Assembly: GCA_023441055.1 (NCBI GenBank) | Contig: JAEZQY010000005.1 | Location: forward strand, 1-64,000 | Length of the DNA stretch: 64,000 nucleotides | Direction of reading: 5' to 3' | DNA from: Bacillota bacterium | GTDB taxonomy: Bacteria > Bacillota > Bacilli > Paenibacillales > UBA4045 | Part shown: piece after piece, positions 35,133-43,811 of the stretch | Layout of the letters: each line of letters opens with the position of its first letter | How positions within the stretch are numbered: the stretch's first letter is position 1 | The notes under the pieces: generated by a model | Database searches by the model: none | Told to the model about the DNA's origin: nothing | What the model saw: the letters and a program-made list of their open reading frames with translations, nothing else | Program-made: the position numbers and the translations under genes

Positions 35133-36077
35133 ATGTCTAAGATTACGCATGAGCAACTTATGGAAGTGAAGGAACAAGTCCATCAACTGGATCGAACGGA
35201 GCGTAGATGGAAGGATCTACGGCAGCGGATTAAGGATACGGAGAGGCAAATTATTCGACTTGAGTTGAAGCTGGAAGCAGAGAAAGCCGACGTGGATAAG
35301 CTGACTGGCATGTCGTTCACGAATTTATTCTACACCATCTTACGGAGCAAGGATGAACAGTTGGAGCTCGAGCGGCAGCAGGCACTGGCAGCTGCCATGC
35401 GGCTGCAGGAGGCTCAGGAAGAGCTGGCGGATTGCAAGACTGAGCTCAGGCTCGTGGGAGATGACATTACTGAGCTTAGAAACGCCAAGCTTGAATATGA
35501 ACGGTTGGTTGCTGAGCGAGAAGCCGGGCTGCGTAATTCGACTGAACTATCGGGTAAGCTAGCTGAGATGGAAGATCAGATTGCCGATCAGAAGCTCCTG
35601 GTGAAGGAAATCAACGAGGCGTGGAGTGCCGGCAAGCGCGTGCTGCAAGCGCTGCATGATGCTTCTTCCTCACTAGAGTCCGCAGAGAGCTGGGGCAATT
35701 GGGATTTATGGTTGAACGGCGGCCTGCTCACCACCTATGTGAAGCACGGCCATGTCGATGGGGCGAAGCAGTTCATTCATAAGGCGAATCACCTGATGCA
35801 TAATTTCCGAGATGAATTAGCGGACCTGAAGCGCACCGCACATATCGAAGTCGATATTAGCGGAACACTGCGGATGGCGGACTATGTGTTCGACGGCTTC
35901 ATTACGGACTGGATCGTACAGGGGCGCATCAAAAACTCGCAGGAGCAGGTGCTGAGGGCGATTCGCGAGATCAGACCAATTGTGAATCAGCTCCAGACTG
36001 ATCACTCTGAGGCTGAACTGAAGCTGAAGCTGCTGACGAATCAGCGCTTGGCATGGATTGAGGGGAAGCACACTTAA
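35133..36077 (+). CDS. Coiled-coil protein of unknown function
   Basis: A 314-residue soluble protein. Residues 1-170 are almost continuous heptads with charged residues (VKEQVHQLDRTERRWKDLRQ, LELERQQALAAAMRLQEAQE, LRLVGDDITELRNAKLEYER), and a less charged region follows (WGNWDLWLNGGLLTTYVKHG, about 190-210). No signal peptide or membrane segment. ATG 35133 follows AAAGGTGGGAG. Not recognised as any named family; a scaffold or sensor role is possible but not shown. Confidence 0.75.
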   Translation: MSKITHEQLMEVKEQVHQLDRTERRWKDLRQRIKDTERQIIRLELKLEAEKADVDKLTGMSFTNLFYTILRSKDEQLELERQQALAAAMRLQEAQEELADCKTELRLVGDDITELRNAKLEYERLVAEREAGLRNSTELSGKLAEMEDQIADQKLLVKEINEAWSAGKRVLQALHDASSSLESAESWGNWDLWLNGGLLTTYVKHGHVDGAKQFIHKANHLMHNFRDELADLKRTAHIEVDISGTLRMADYVFDGFITDWIVQGRIKNSQEQVLRAIREIRPIVNQLQTDHSEAELKLKLLTNQRLAWIEGKHT

Positions 36078-36172
36078 TACAATCAGAGTGGAAGTAATTG
36101 CGAAGATTCTTGTAGTATGAATAAGTTTCCGACACACTATTTGACGATATGGAATAGCATGACGTGTGGAGA

Positions 36173-36201
36173 GGTGGCCATCTGTGGAGGCCGCCTTTTT
36201 A
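36173..36201 (+). terminator. Rho-independent terminator
   Basis: GGTGGCC and GGCCGCC form a seven-pair stem (one G-U) followed by TTTTT at 36196-36200, about 100 bases after the coiled-coil gene. Confidence 0.75.
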
Positions 36202-36270
36202 TACTGGTCTACAAACCCTATGTACTGTCAATCTGGTGGAATCGATAGCGCTTCATAATGAGAATAGAGC

Positions 36271-36457
36271 AAATGTTGCGGATATCCATCATTTTCAATG
36301 TGTAAAGTGTTAGGATCGTTGAAATGTTGCATATATCCATCAATATTCGGACGAATGAGCTCAAATAGAGTGAAATTGATCGGAATATTGGATTCTCGCA
36401 ACAATTTGCTGGATACTCCCATTAATATCGGAGTAATGTGGGATTCTTGCAACAATC
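36271..36457. repeat. Mirror-arranged 51-bp repeat array
   Basis: AAATGTTGC starts at 36271 and 36322, exactly 51 bases apart, each followed by a GATATCCATCA-like segment. The complementary element GCAACAAT starts at 36398 and 36449, also 51 apart. Forward and reverse copies face each other, so the array can fold as two nested stems. It fills most of the convergent gap between the genes ending at 36077 and 36491. Confidence 0.75.
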
Positions 36458-36490
36458 CTTCGGCTTATCGCTCGCTCATGTCCATAATGC

Positions 36491-37096
36491 TTACGCCATC
36501 GTCTTAAAGCTGAAAGGGTAGCTGTGATCGGTCGTATCACTTGATGCCGCTCCCAGTTCTGCACCAACAACGAGTTGCGCGGTGGGCGCTGTCGCTCCTA
36601 ACAATGGGTTTCCGCCAGCGGCATCGTCCTGCTCCTCATCGAGCACGCTATCGTGTTTCTCCGGATCCTCATTATGTCTGCGCAGCAGCATCGCGCTCTC
36701 TAGTAATTCGGGCTCTCTCTCGGCTAGAAACCTAATGTCCTGGAGAGGGACGTGATCGCCATTCATGATGCGCATGGCGATTTTCAGACACTTCGCGAAA
36801 TCATCGAAAGCGGCCTCGGCTTCCTCCGTTTGCAGCTTATGTTCTTCCAGCATGGCGGTAAGCTTGGCGGCGTCTCTAGCATCGGATGAGATAGTTACGG
36901 AGTCTGCGGGAGCGGCTACCTGAGTGGGAGCCGGTGCTTGTGCGGCTACGACCGCTTGTGCGCCAGGCCCCGTAACAGGCCCAGTTGTCTGAGCAGAGGC
37001 AGGCCCTGCCACAAGGCGTTCTCTCACGATTGTACGTCCTTGAACATTGCTGATTCCTGGCTTAGCAACAGTGTCTGCGACCGATGGTATCTTCAT
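36491..37096 (-). CDS. Hypothetical protein, Pro/Ala-rich N-terminus, helical C-terminus
   Basis: A 201-residue protein. Residues 1-65 are low-complexity and Pro/Ala-rich (PAPTQVAAPADSVT), residues 66-130 are predicted helical with SSDARDAAKLTAMLEEHKLQ and an acidic stretch, and the end is disordered (DEEQDDAAGGNPLLGATAPT). No signal peptide. GGGAGGGG precedes ATG 37096. The segment DSVTISSDARDAAKL resembles motifs of flagellar and secretion accessory proteins, but this is too weak for a function call. Confidence 0.65.
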   Translation of the reverse strand: MKIPSVADTVAKPGISNVQGRTIVRERLVAGPASAQTTGPVTGPGAQAVVAAQAPAPTQVAAPADSVTISSDARDAAKLTAMLEEHKLQTEEAEAAFDDFAKCLKIAMRIMNGDHVPLQDIRFLAEREPELLESAMLLRRHNEDPEKHDSVLDEEQDDAAGGNPLLGATAPTAQLVVGAELGAASSDTTDHSYPFSFKTMA

Positions 37097-37235
37097 CTTC
37101 TTATCCCCTCCCATTACTTGATAATCAATCTCTAGAATATATCGGTAAATCCGCGTCAGAAATGTAGAAAGGATTCTCCTCCAAATCACAAGAAGTTACG
37201 GGTTCGGGCATGCTGTAATCGGATGTGGGCAATGC

Positions 37236-37241
37236 TATGAT
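37236..37241 (+). promoter_or_regulatory. Extended -10 promoter of the second GH35 gene
   Basis: TGC-TATGAT at 37233-37241, 35 bases upstream of the start codon, with no clear -35. Confidence 0.45.
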
Positions 37242-37276
37242 GGAAATGATATGCATTAATCATCAAGGGAGCGAGC

Positions 37277-39613
37277 ATGCACATGACTATCTATTCGATT
37301 CAAGCTGCGGACGTGTCCAAATCCATTCATTCAGGCAAATTAAAGCTAGGAGGATCCAATCCGCAAGGCGATACCATCAGCTTCACGAATTATTATATGG
37401 AGCTCAATGGAGCCCCCTACTTCGCGATCTGCGGCGAGATGCACTATTCCCGATATCCATCGGAGGAATGGGAGAATGAGATTATCAAGATGAGGATGTC
37501 GGGTATTAATACGATGGCCTCCTATATTTTCTGGAATCATCATGAGGAGGTGGAGGGCAGCTTCGACTGGACAGGCAACCGTGATCTTCGCAAGTTTGTA
37601 GAGCTGTGCGCGAAGCACGGCTTATATATGATTCTGCGTGTAGGCCCATTCTGTCATGGGGAGGCAAGGAATGGCGGATTGCCGGATTGGCTGTTCGGTC
37701 GCTCGTTCGAGGTCAGATCGAATGATGAAGCCTATATGGGGTATGTGAAGAAGCTGTATGACGAGATAAGCAAACAAGCGGAAGGTCTTATGTATAAGGA
37801 TGGCGGCCCAGTCATCGGTGTTCAGCTGGAGAATGAGTTGATGCATGCGGCAGCGCTCTGGGAACTCACCGCCAAGACAGGCGACGAGTATCTAAGTGGT
37901 GGATCAGGCGGCGAGGAGCATATGCGCATCCTGAAGCAACTGGCGCTGGAAGCGGGACTAGAAGCGCCGTTCTACACCAGTACAGGATGGGGTGGAGCAC
38001 CTGTGCTCGAGGATGAGGTGCTGCCGCTGTACGGCGGGTACGCCTATACACCATGGACGGTGAATGAGGAGAATCCGAATCAGAAGCCAACGGAGGAGTA
38101 TGTGTTCCGTGACTTCCATAATAATAATGTAGAGATGGAATACTTCGACCCGCCTTATCCCCGTGAGCAATATCCATTCGCATGCTGTGAGATGGGCGGA
38201 GGGATGCAGACCTGGTATCTGGCGCGTTTCATTGTGGAGCCTGAGAGTGTTGCCGCGATGACGATGATGAAGGTGGCGGGTGGCTGCAACTTCATCGGCT
38301 ATTATATGTTCCATGGCGGTACGAACCCGATCGGTGAGCATGGCTATATGAATGAGAGCACGACTCCGAAGCTGAGCTATGATTTCCAGGCGCCGCTCGG
38401 TGAATTCGGACAAGTCCGACGGTCGGATGATCTGCTTCGTCCGTTGCACTACTTCTTCAGAAGCTTCGGCGCGCACCTGGCTCCGATGGCTGCCGTACTG
38501 CCTGCAGGGGCGGCGGATATTCGGCCTGAGGACACAGAGAAGCTGCGTTACGCCGTTCGTGTCAAGGATGGATCGGGTTATGTGTTCGTGAATAACTATC
38601 AAGATCATGTAGAGATGAAGCCGCATCAGGATGTGCGCTTCGAGATCGATCTGGGTACAGAGAAGCTGCAATTCCCGCGGACGGGATTAACGATTGACAA
38701 GAATGTCAGCACGATGCTGCCATTCCACTTCCCGTTAGCTGACGGTGCGCTGCTGAAGTACGCAACTGCCATGCCGGTTACGAGCATCACGGACAATGGC
38801 AGGATGACATACTTCTTCGTGTTAGCTAGAGGGATTGCCGGTGAACTGGCACTAGCTGGTGAATCCATCGCCGAGGTGGAGTCGACCAATGGCCTTGTGG
38901 AGCAGAGCGGTTCAATCATCTATGTGACTGCTGCAGCGGATCGTGAAACCATCGTCCATATTGGATTGAAGGATGGGTCTGAGATCCAGCTGTGCGTATT
39001 AACGGCTGAGCAATCGGAGCATATCTGGGAAGAGGAATACCAAGGCCAGCGTCGCTTATTCCTATCCGATGTTCCTGTTCTAATCGACGGAGATCAGCTT
39101 AAGCTGATGTTCGATGAACGATCCACTGCACAGGTTCAAGTCTTCCCGGCATTGGAGAAGCGTTGGAGCGGGTCAACAACAGTTCATGAAGCCGCTCATA
39201 ACGGTTTATTCGAACAGTATCAGATTACGAGTCCTGCGCCAGCGCTCTCCGTGCAGGTCGATCCGATCACCTCCCGCAAGGTGCAAGTCAAGCTGGATGA
39301 GTCTATGTGGGATCAGGTTGACGATGTGCTGCTGCAGATCGATTATGAAGGCAATGTTGGCTTCGCCTTCGCTAATGGCGCTCTCTTCCATGATCACTTC
39401 TACAATGGCACGCCATGGGAGATCGGATTAGCGCGGTTCCGCGAACAACTCGCCGGCAGCGAGGTTATCCTGCAAGTAACGCCGCTGCACAAGGGCAAGG
39501 TCGTCATCTCGGCCGATGCGGCATTCGCGCTGCAGAAGACCTTCACCGGAGACAGCATTGCACAAATTCACGGCGTGAGGGCAATTCCGATTCGTTATGT
39601 GGCGGTTAATTGA
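37277..39613 (+). CDS. Glycoside hydrolase family 35 beta-galactosidase
   Basis: A 778-residue GH35 enzyme, paralogous to that at 20406. Motifs: GEMHYSRYPSEEW (residues 53-65), RVGPFCHGEARNGGLPDW, acid/base N186-E187 in QLENELM, nucleophile E305 in CCEMGGG. No signal peptide. RBS GGGAGCGAG. It stands alone between a hypothetical protein gene and the dehydrogenase operon starting at 39748, which may process its products. Confidence 0.9.
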   Translation: MHMTIYSIQAADVSKSIHSGKLKLGGSNPQGDTISFTNYYMELNGAPYFAICGEMHYSRYPSEEWENEIIKMRMSGINTMASYIFWNHHEEVEGSFDWTGNRDLRKFVELCAKHGLYMILRVGPFCHGEARNGGLPDWLFGRSFEVRSNDEAYMGYVKKLYDEISKQAEGLMYKDGGPVIGVQLENELMHAAALWELTAKTGDEYLSGGSGGEEHMRILKQLALEAGLEAPFYTSTGWGGAPVLEDEVLPLYGGYAYTPWTVNEENPNQKPTEEYVFRDFHNNNVEMEYFDPPYPREQYPFACCEMGGGMQTWYLARFIVEPESVAAMTMMKVAGGCNFIGYYMFHGGTNPIGEHGYMNESTTPKLSYDFQAPLGEFGQVRRSDDLLRPLHYFFRSFGAHLAPMAAVLPAGAADIRPEDTEKLRYAVRVKDGSGYVFVNNYQDHVEMKPHQDVRFEIDLGTEKLQFPRTGLTIDKNVSTMLPFHFPLADGALLKYATAMPVTSITDNGRMTYFFVLARGIAGELALAGESIAEVESTNGLVEQSGSIIYVTAAADRETIVHIGLKDGSEIQLCVLTAEQSEHIWEEEYQGQRRLFLSDVPVLIDGDQLKLMFDERSTAQVQVFPALEKRWSGSTTVHEAAHNGLFEQYQITSPAPALSVQVDPITSRKVQVKLDESMWDQVDDVLLQIDYEGNVGFAFANGALFHDHFYNGTPWEIGLARFREQLAGSEVILQVTPLHKGKVVISADAAFALQKTFTGDSIAQIHGVRAIPIRYVAVN

Positions 39614-39620
39614 TCGCTTT

Positions 39621-39640
39621 AGTGTTTTATTTTAAACACT
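39621..39640. promoter_or_regulatory. Short inverted repeat after the GH35 gene
   Basis: AGTGTTT-tatttt-AAACACT, a perfect seven-base dyad about eight bases after the stop codon. Without a T-tract it is only a possible terminator. Confidence 0.35.
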
Positions 39641-39702
39641 GAGAGTTAAATGACGGTTTTATATGTGAGATTTACAGTTAAGTGGAGCTGAGCTGATCAT
39701 GG

Positions 39703-39708
39703 TATAAT
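39703..39708 (+). promoter_or_regulatory. Extended -10 promoter of the dehydrogenase operon
   Basis: TGG-TATAAT at 39700-39708, 40 bases before the operon start at 39748. The -35 region is poor, so it relies on the extended -10. Confidence 0.6.
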
Positions 39709-39747
39709 GTACACGTATTCATAATGAAAATGGGGGGTAAAGCTTGG

Positions 39748-40914
39748 ATGGGACAGGTCAGAATCGGAATTGTTGGTCTGGGTAATATGGGAACAGGCCA
39801 TGCGAGGTATTTAACTCAGGGTGCAGTTAAGGGTGGTGTGCTAACCGCGATAGCGGATAATCGTCAGGAGCGCCACGCGTTCGCGAAGGCGGAGTACGGG
39901 GAGCATATCGCTTGCTTCGAGACTGCTGCTGATATGTATCGGTCCGGTCTGGTGGACGGTGTCATTATTTGCACGCCTCACTACGATCATCCATCTGGCG
40001 CAATTGAAGCGTTCGAGCACGGGATTCATGTGCTGATTGAGAAGCCAGCGGGCGTCTACACACGTCAGGTTCGCGAGATGAATGAAGCGGCAGCCGGTAG
40101 CGGCAAGGTGTTCGCCATCATGTACAATCAACGCACAAATCCGCTGTATGTGAAGCTGAGAGATCTGATTACCTCCGGCGAGCTGGGCGAGATCCGCAGG
40201 ACGAATTGGATTATTACGAATTGGTATCGCTCTCAGAGCTATTATAATTCTGGTGGCTGGCGCGCGACATGGGCGGGTGAAGGCGGCGGTGTTCTCATCA
40301 ACCAGGACCCGCATCAGCTGGATCTGTGGCAATGGACGACTGGGCTTATGCCTGTTCGCATGCGGGCGTTCTGTCAATTCGGCAAGCATCGCGATATCGA
40401 GGTAGAGAATGATGTAACAGCCTATGTCGAGTACGAAAATGGAGCCACAGGCGTGTTCGTAACCTCCACTTATGAATCGCCCGGCACGAATCGGTTCGAG
40501 ATCTCGGGTGAGCGCGGCAAGATTGTCATCGAGAATGATGAATTGACCTTCTACCGTCTGCGCGAGTCGGAGACAGAGTTCAACAAGAACTTTAAGGGCG
40601 GCTTCGGTCAACCGGAGTGCTGGAAGTTCGAAATCCCGATCGCAGCAGACCAGAACAATCAGCATCTGGCGATTACTGTGAACTGGGTGGATTCGATTCT
40701 GAATGGCACACCGCTGATCGCGCCAGGTGAAGAGGGCATTAAGGGACTGACGATTTCCAATGCGATGCTGCTCTCGACGTGGACAGATAATTGGGTCGAT
40801 CTGCCGATCGATGAGGATCTGTTCTATGAGAAGCTGCAGGAGCAAATCCGGAATTCCAAGACGTCGAAGCAAGCTGGAACATACGAGACCTTAGACGTTC
40901 AAGGTACGCATTAG
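39748..40914 (+). CDS. Gfo/Idh/MocA family oxidoreductase
   Basis: A 388-residue dehydrogenase: GIVGLGNMGTGHARY at residues about 8-22 and the EKP motif in HVLIEKPAGVY. The substrate-domain motif is GGVLINQDPHQLDLW, containing D-x-x-x-x-D. ATG 39748 follows GGGGGG; two upstream in-frame ATGs at 39724 and 39730 fall within or before that RBS. First of a four-gene operon with a second dehydrogenase, a TIM-barrel enzyme and an AraC regulator. Confidence 0.9.
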   Translation: MGQVRIGIVGLGNMGTGHARYLTQGAVKGGVLTAIADNRQERHAFAKAEYGEHIACFETAADMYRSGLVDGVIICTPHYDHPSGAIEAFEHGIHVLIEKPAGVYTRQVREMNEAAAGSGKVFAIMYNQRTNPLYVKLRDLITSGELGEIRRTNWIITNWYRSQSYYNSGGWRATWAGEGGGVLINQDPHQLDLWQWTTGLMPVRMRAFCQFGKHRDIEVENDVTAYVEYENGATGVFVTSTYESPGTNRFEISGERGKIVIENDELTFYRLRESETEFNKNFKGGFGQPECWKFEIPIAADQNNQHLAITVNWVDSILNGTPLIAPGEEGIKGLTISNAMLLSTWTDNWVDLPIDEDLFYEKLQEQIRNSKTSKQAGTYETLDVQGTH

Positions 40915-40927
40915 GAGGAGGATGACA

Positions 40928-42001
40928 TTGAGTAAAGCGAATGGGATGAATTACGCGCCGCAGGGCAAGCCTAAGCCGGTTGTCGACAAGGGGGAATTTG
41001 TGTTCGCGGCTGCCGCGCTGGATCACGGACACATCTATGGGATGTGCAACGGTCTAACAGAGGCGGGCGGTACATTGAAGCTCGTCTATGATCCGGACCC
41101 AGAGAAGGTCAGAAACTTCATGAAGACTTATCCAGGTGTTCGTGCAGTTCAATCGCTGGAGGAGATTCTTCAGGATGCTGAAATTCAGCTTGTCGCTGCT
41201 GCGGCGATTCCTTCGGACCGTGGGCCGCTGGGCGTGCGTGTCATGGAGCATGGCAAGGACTACTTCACCGACAAGACGCCCTTCACAACGCTGGCGCAGC
41301 TGGACGAAGCCAAGGAGGTCGCGGTGCGAACGGGACGCAAGTACATGGTCTATTACAGCGAGCGGCTGCATGTGGAGAGCGCGGAGTTCGCTGGTCAGCT
41401 GGTGAAGGATGGGGCGATCGGTCAGGTTGTGCAGGTGATGGGACTTGGTCCGCATCGTCTGAACGCGGCGTCGCGGCCGGAATGGTTCTTCCAGCGGGAG
41501 AAGTACGGCGGCATTCTATGCGATATCGGCAGCCATCAGATCGAGCAGTTTCTCTATTACGCCGATTGTCGAGACGCCGACGTGCTGCACAGCAAGGTCG
41601 GTAATTATAACTGCCCAGCTTATCCCGAGCTGGAGGACTTTGGAGATGCGACGCTCCTCGGAGATAATGGGGCTACGCAGTATTTTCGAGTGGATTGGTT
41701 GACGCCTGATGGGTTATCGACTTGGGGGGATGGCCGAACGACGATCCTCGGCACCAAGGGGTATATTGAGCTGCGCAAGTATGTGGATATCGCGCGCAGT
41801 ACGGATGGCAATCATGTGTATCTCGTGAATGACGAGGGCGAGCATCATCTAGAGGTGAGCGGTAAGGTAGGCTTCCCGTACTTCGGCGCATTGATCTTGG
41901 ACGTGCTCAATCGTACTGAGACGGCTATGACGCAGGCACACGCCTTCAAGGCGGCAGAGCTGTGTCTGAAGGCGCAAGCGCAAGCGGTTCGAGTTCGTTA
42001 A
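40928..42001 (+). CDS. Atypical Gfo/Idh/MocA family oxidoreductase
   Basis: A 357-residue family member with deviating motifs: the usual GxGxxG is AAALDHGHIYGMC, and the EKP motif reads TDKTPF, keeping the Lys but losing the Pro. The C-terminal domain keeps GGILCDIGSHQIEQF, with the active-site D-x-x-x-H. The start is read as TTG 40928, seven bases after GGAGGAG; the ATG at 40922 is only one base from it. The pairing of one canonical and one deviant dehydrogenase may indicate a complex or two redox steps. Confidence 0.85.
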   Translation: MSKANGMNYAPQGKPKPVVDKGEFVFAAAALDHGHIYGMCNGLTEAGGTLKLVYDPDPEKVRNFMKTYPGVRAVQSLEEILQDAEIQLVAAAAIPSDRGPLGVRVMEHGKDYFTDKTPFTTLAQLDEAKEVAVRTGRKYMVYYSERLHVESAEFAGQLVKDGAIGQVVQVMGLGPHRLNAASRPEWFFQREKYGGILCDIGSHQIEQFLYYADCRDADVLHSKVGNYNCPAYPELEDFGDATLLGDNGATQYFRVDWLTPDGLSTWGDGRTTILGTKGYIELRKYVDIARSTDGNHVYLVNDEGEHHLEVSGKVGFPYFGALILDVLNRTETAMTQAHAFKAAELCLKAQAQAVRVR

Positions 42002-42033
42002 GTATCCATCATGATTGAAGGAGTGTGCGAGAT

Positions 42034-42894
42034 ATGAAGCTATCGATCTTCACTGTGGCAACACCGGAGGTGACACCGGAGGAATTGGTGGCAATCGCCA
42101 GCAAGGTCGGCATTCACGGAATCGAATGGCGTTATAAGGAACCAACTCCGGGGGCGGAGAAGCAAGCACCGTCTTACTGGGGGAATAATCTGTGCACGAT
42201 CAACCCGGCCAACGGCGATGCTGAGATTGATCGCTTCCGCCAGCTTACAGAGGCTGCCGGGCTGGAAATTCCAGCGATTACTCCTTATCTGAATGGTCAG
42301 GGGCTGGATGCGACTGAGCAGGTTCTGAAGCATGCCCAGCGGATTGGCGCTAAGATGATTCGAGTCGGTGTTCCCGGCTATGACGGCAGCCGAAATTATA
42401 ATGAGCTGCTTAAGGAAGGGCGCGCATACCTGAAGGGTGCAGAGGAGCTGTGCAAGCAGTATGGCGTCAAGGGATTAGTAGAGACGCATCATGTGACGAT
42501 TGCAGCGAGCGCTTCGGCTGCTTATCGACTGGTGGAGGGATTCGATCCTGACCACATTGGAGTGTTGTTCGATCCAGGCAATATGGTCCATGAGGGCTTC
42601 GAGAACTACCAGATGGGCATCGAGCTGCTCGGTCCTTATCTGGCGCATGTTCATGTGAAGAATGCCGGCTGGTTCCAAACCGGTTATGCAGCAGACGGCA
42701 GCGATATCTGGACCTGCAGATGGCTTGGCCTGCAGCAGGGGAATGTGCCGTGGGCATCGCTGATTAAGACGCTCAAGGAAGTTGGCTATGACGGTTATCT
42801 AGGCGTAGAAGACTTCAGCGGACAATACCGTTCCTCCGAGAAGATGCTGCAGAATTTCACAGACTACATCGGCGGACTACTCGCCCAGTCATGA
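42034..42894 (+). CDS. Sugar phosphate isomerase/epimerase-like TIM barrel protein
   Basis: A 286-residue TIM barrel with metal ligands E150 (GLVETHH), D180 (VLFDPGN), H207 (HVHVKN) and E259 (LGVEDF). ATG 42034 follows GAAGGAG by 10 bases. Its last four bases overlap the AraC start (ATGA at 42891). It lies with two dehydrogenases, the same combination as at 819-2701, and is the candidate lyase or epimerase acting on their product. Confidence 0.85.
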   Translation: MKLSIFTVATPEVTPEELVAIASKVGIHGIEWRYKEPTPGAEKQAPSYWGNNLCTINPANGDAEIDRFRQLTEAAGLEIPAITPYLNGQGLDATEQVLKHAQRIGAKMIRVGVPGYDGSRNYNELLKEGRAYLKGAEELCKQYGVKGLVETHHVTIAASASAAYRLVEGFDPDHIGVLFDPGNMVHEGFENYQMGIELLGPYLAHVHVKNAGWFQTGYAADGSDIWTCRWLGLQQGNVPWASLIKTLKEVGYDGYLGVEDFSGQYRSSEKMLQNFTDYIGGLLAQS

Positions 42895-43763
42895 CGAACG
42901 GCACTCACGTCAAGATGATCTGGGATGATCGAAGCTTGACTTATGGTTATCGCTCTGTCGGTCATCTGAAGCAGATGTTCCATTCCCATATGGAGTATGA
43001 GATTTATTACTTTCATGAGGGAAGATGCAACTACTTAATCGGAGACCGCATCTATTCGCTGGAGCCGGGCGACCTTATTCTGATGAACGGCATGACGCTG
43101 CATTGCGCCAAGGTTGATCGCTCCGTACCGTATATCCGCTCGATTGTGCACTTCCAGCCCGCCGCTGTTCGGGCCTATACCGAGCAGCTCGGCGCTGTTG
43201 ACGTGCTTAAGCCCTTCAAGGAGTTGAATAACCACCGCATTCGGCTCAGCGGAGAGACGAGAGAAGAGGCGGAGCGAATCTTGCTGCAGATGCATACGTA
43301 CCAGAAGCGGAATGATCCGGTAGGCTATAATCGGATGATCTTGACCTTCATCGATTATCTGCACTTCATCTATGAACGGTGCGAGGAATCGATGCGGGAG
43401 AGTAATGAAACGCCTTCGGAGAAGGAGATGCTGGCGCAGAAGCTGGTGAAGCTGCTGGATCGCTGTTATGTCGAGGATCTGCATATGGCGGACATTGAGG
43501 AAGAGATGCATGTGAGCCGATCCTACCTGTCCAAGGTATTCAAGGAGTTCACCGGGGCGACAATCTTCGAATACATCTATCGTAGGCGCGTGAATGAAGC
43601 GAAGATGATGTTCCTCATGAACCCTGAGGTGTCGGTTACAGAGGTAAGCTTCAGTCTTGGATTTAAGCATGTCGCACACTTCAGCCGACTGTTCAAGCAG
43701 CAGGTTGGCGTCTCGCCGGAAGCATACAAGCGCAATGGGCTGTCCCAGAAGGTCAACACGTGA
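42891..43763 (+). CDS. AraC-family transcriptional regulator
   Basis: A 290-residue regulator with a cupin-type N-terminus (YEIYYFHEGRCNYLIGDRIY) and double HTH (LHMADIEEEMHVSRSYLSKV and VTEVSFSLGFKHVAHFSRLF). It starts at ATGA within the TIM-barrel stop, so it is the last gene of the operon it probably controls. The end of the gene lies in a 50-base hairpin. Confidence 0.9.
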   Translation: MTNGTHVKMIWDDRSLTYGYRSVGHLKQMFHSHMEYEIYYFHEGRCNYLIGDRIYSLEPGDLILMNGMTLHCAKVDRSVPYIRSIVHFQPAAVRAYTEQLGAVDVLKPFKELNNHRIRLSGETREEAERILLQMHTYQKRNDPVGYNRMILTFIDYLHFIYERCEESMRESNETPSEKEMLAQKLVKLLDRCYVEDLHMADIEEEMHVSRSYLSKVFKEFTGATIFEYIYRRRVNEAKMMFLMNPEVSVTEVSFSLGFKHVAHFSRLFKQQVGVSPEAYKRNGLSQKVNT

Positions 43764-43786
43764 TTCGTGACCTGAAGGGGCAGCCC
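43737..43786. terminator. Composite hairpin overlapping the AraC stop codon
   Basis: GGGCTGTCCC pairs with GGGGCAGCCC (nine of ten) and inside it GGTCA pairs with TGACC. The AraC TGA stop (43761-43763) lies in the loop region. A T-tract is lacking, so terminator function is likely but not certain. Confidence 0.5.
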
Positions 43787-43811
43787 TATTGGGCGTGAAT
43801 ATAGCAGCTCT

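Noticed and set aside
39841..40872. A 343-codon open frame on the minus strand
   Set aside because: It is fully antisense to the dehydrogenase at 39748, has no RBS or recognisable domain, and follows the codon-position bias of the plus-strand gene.
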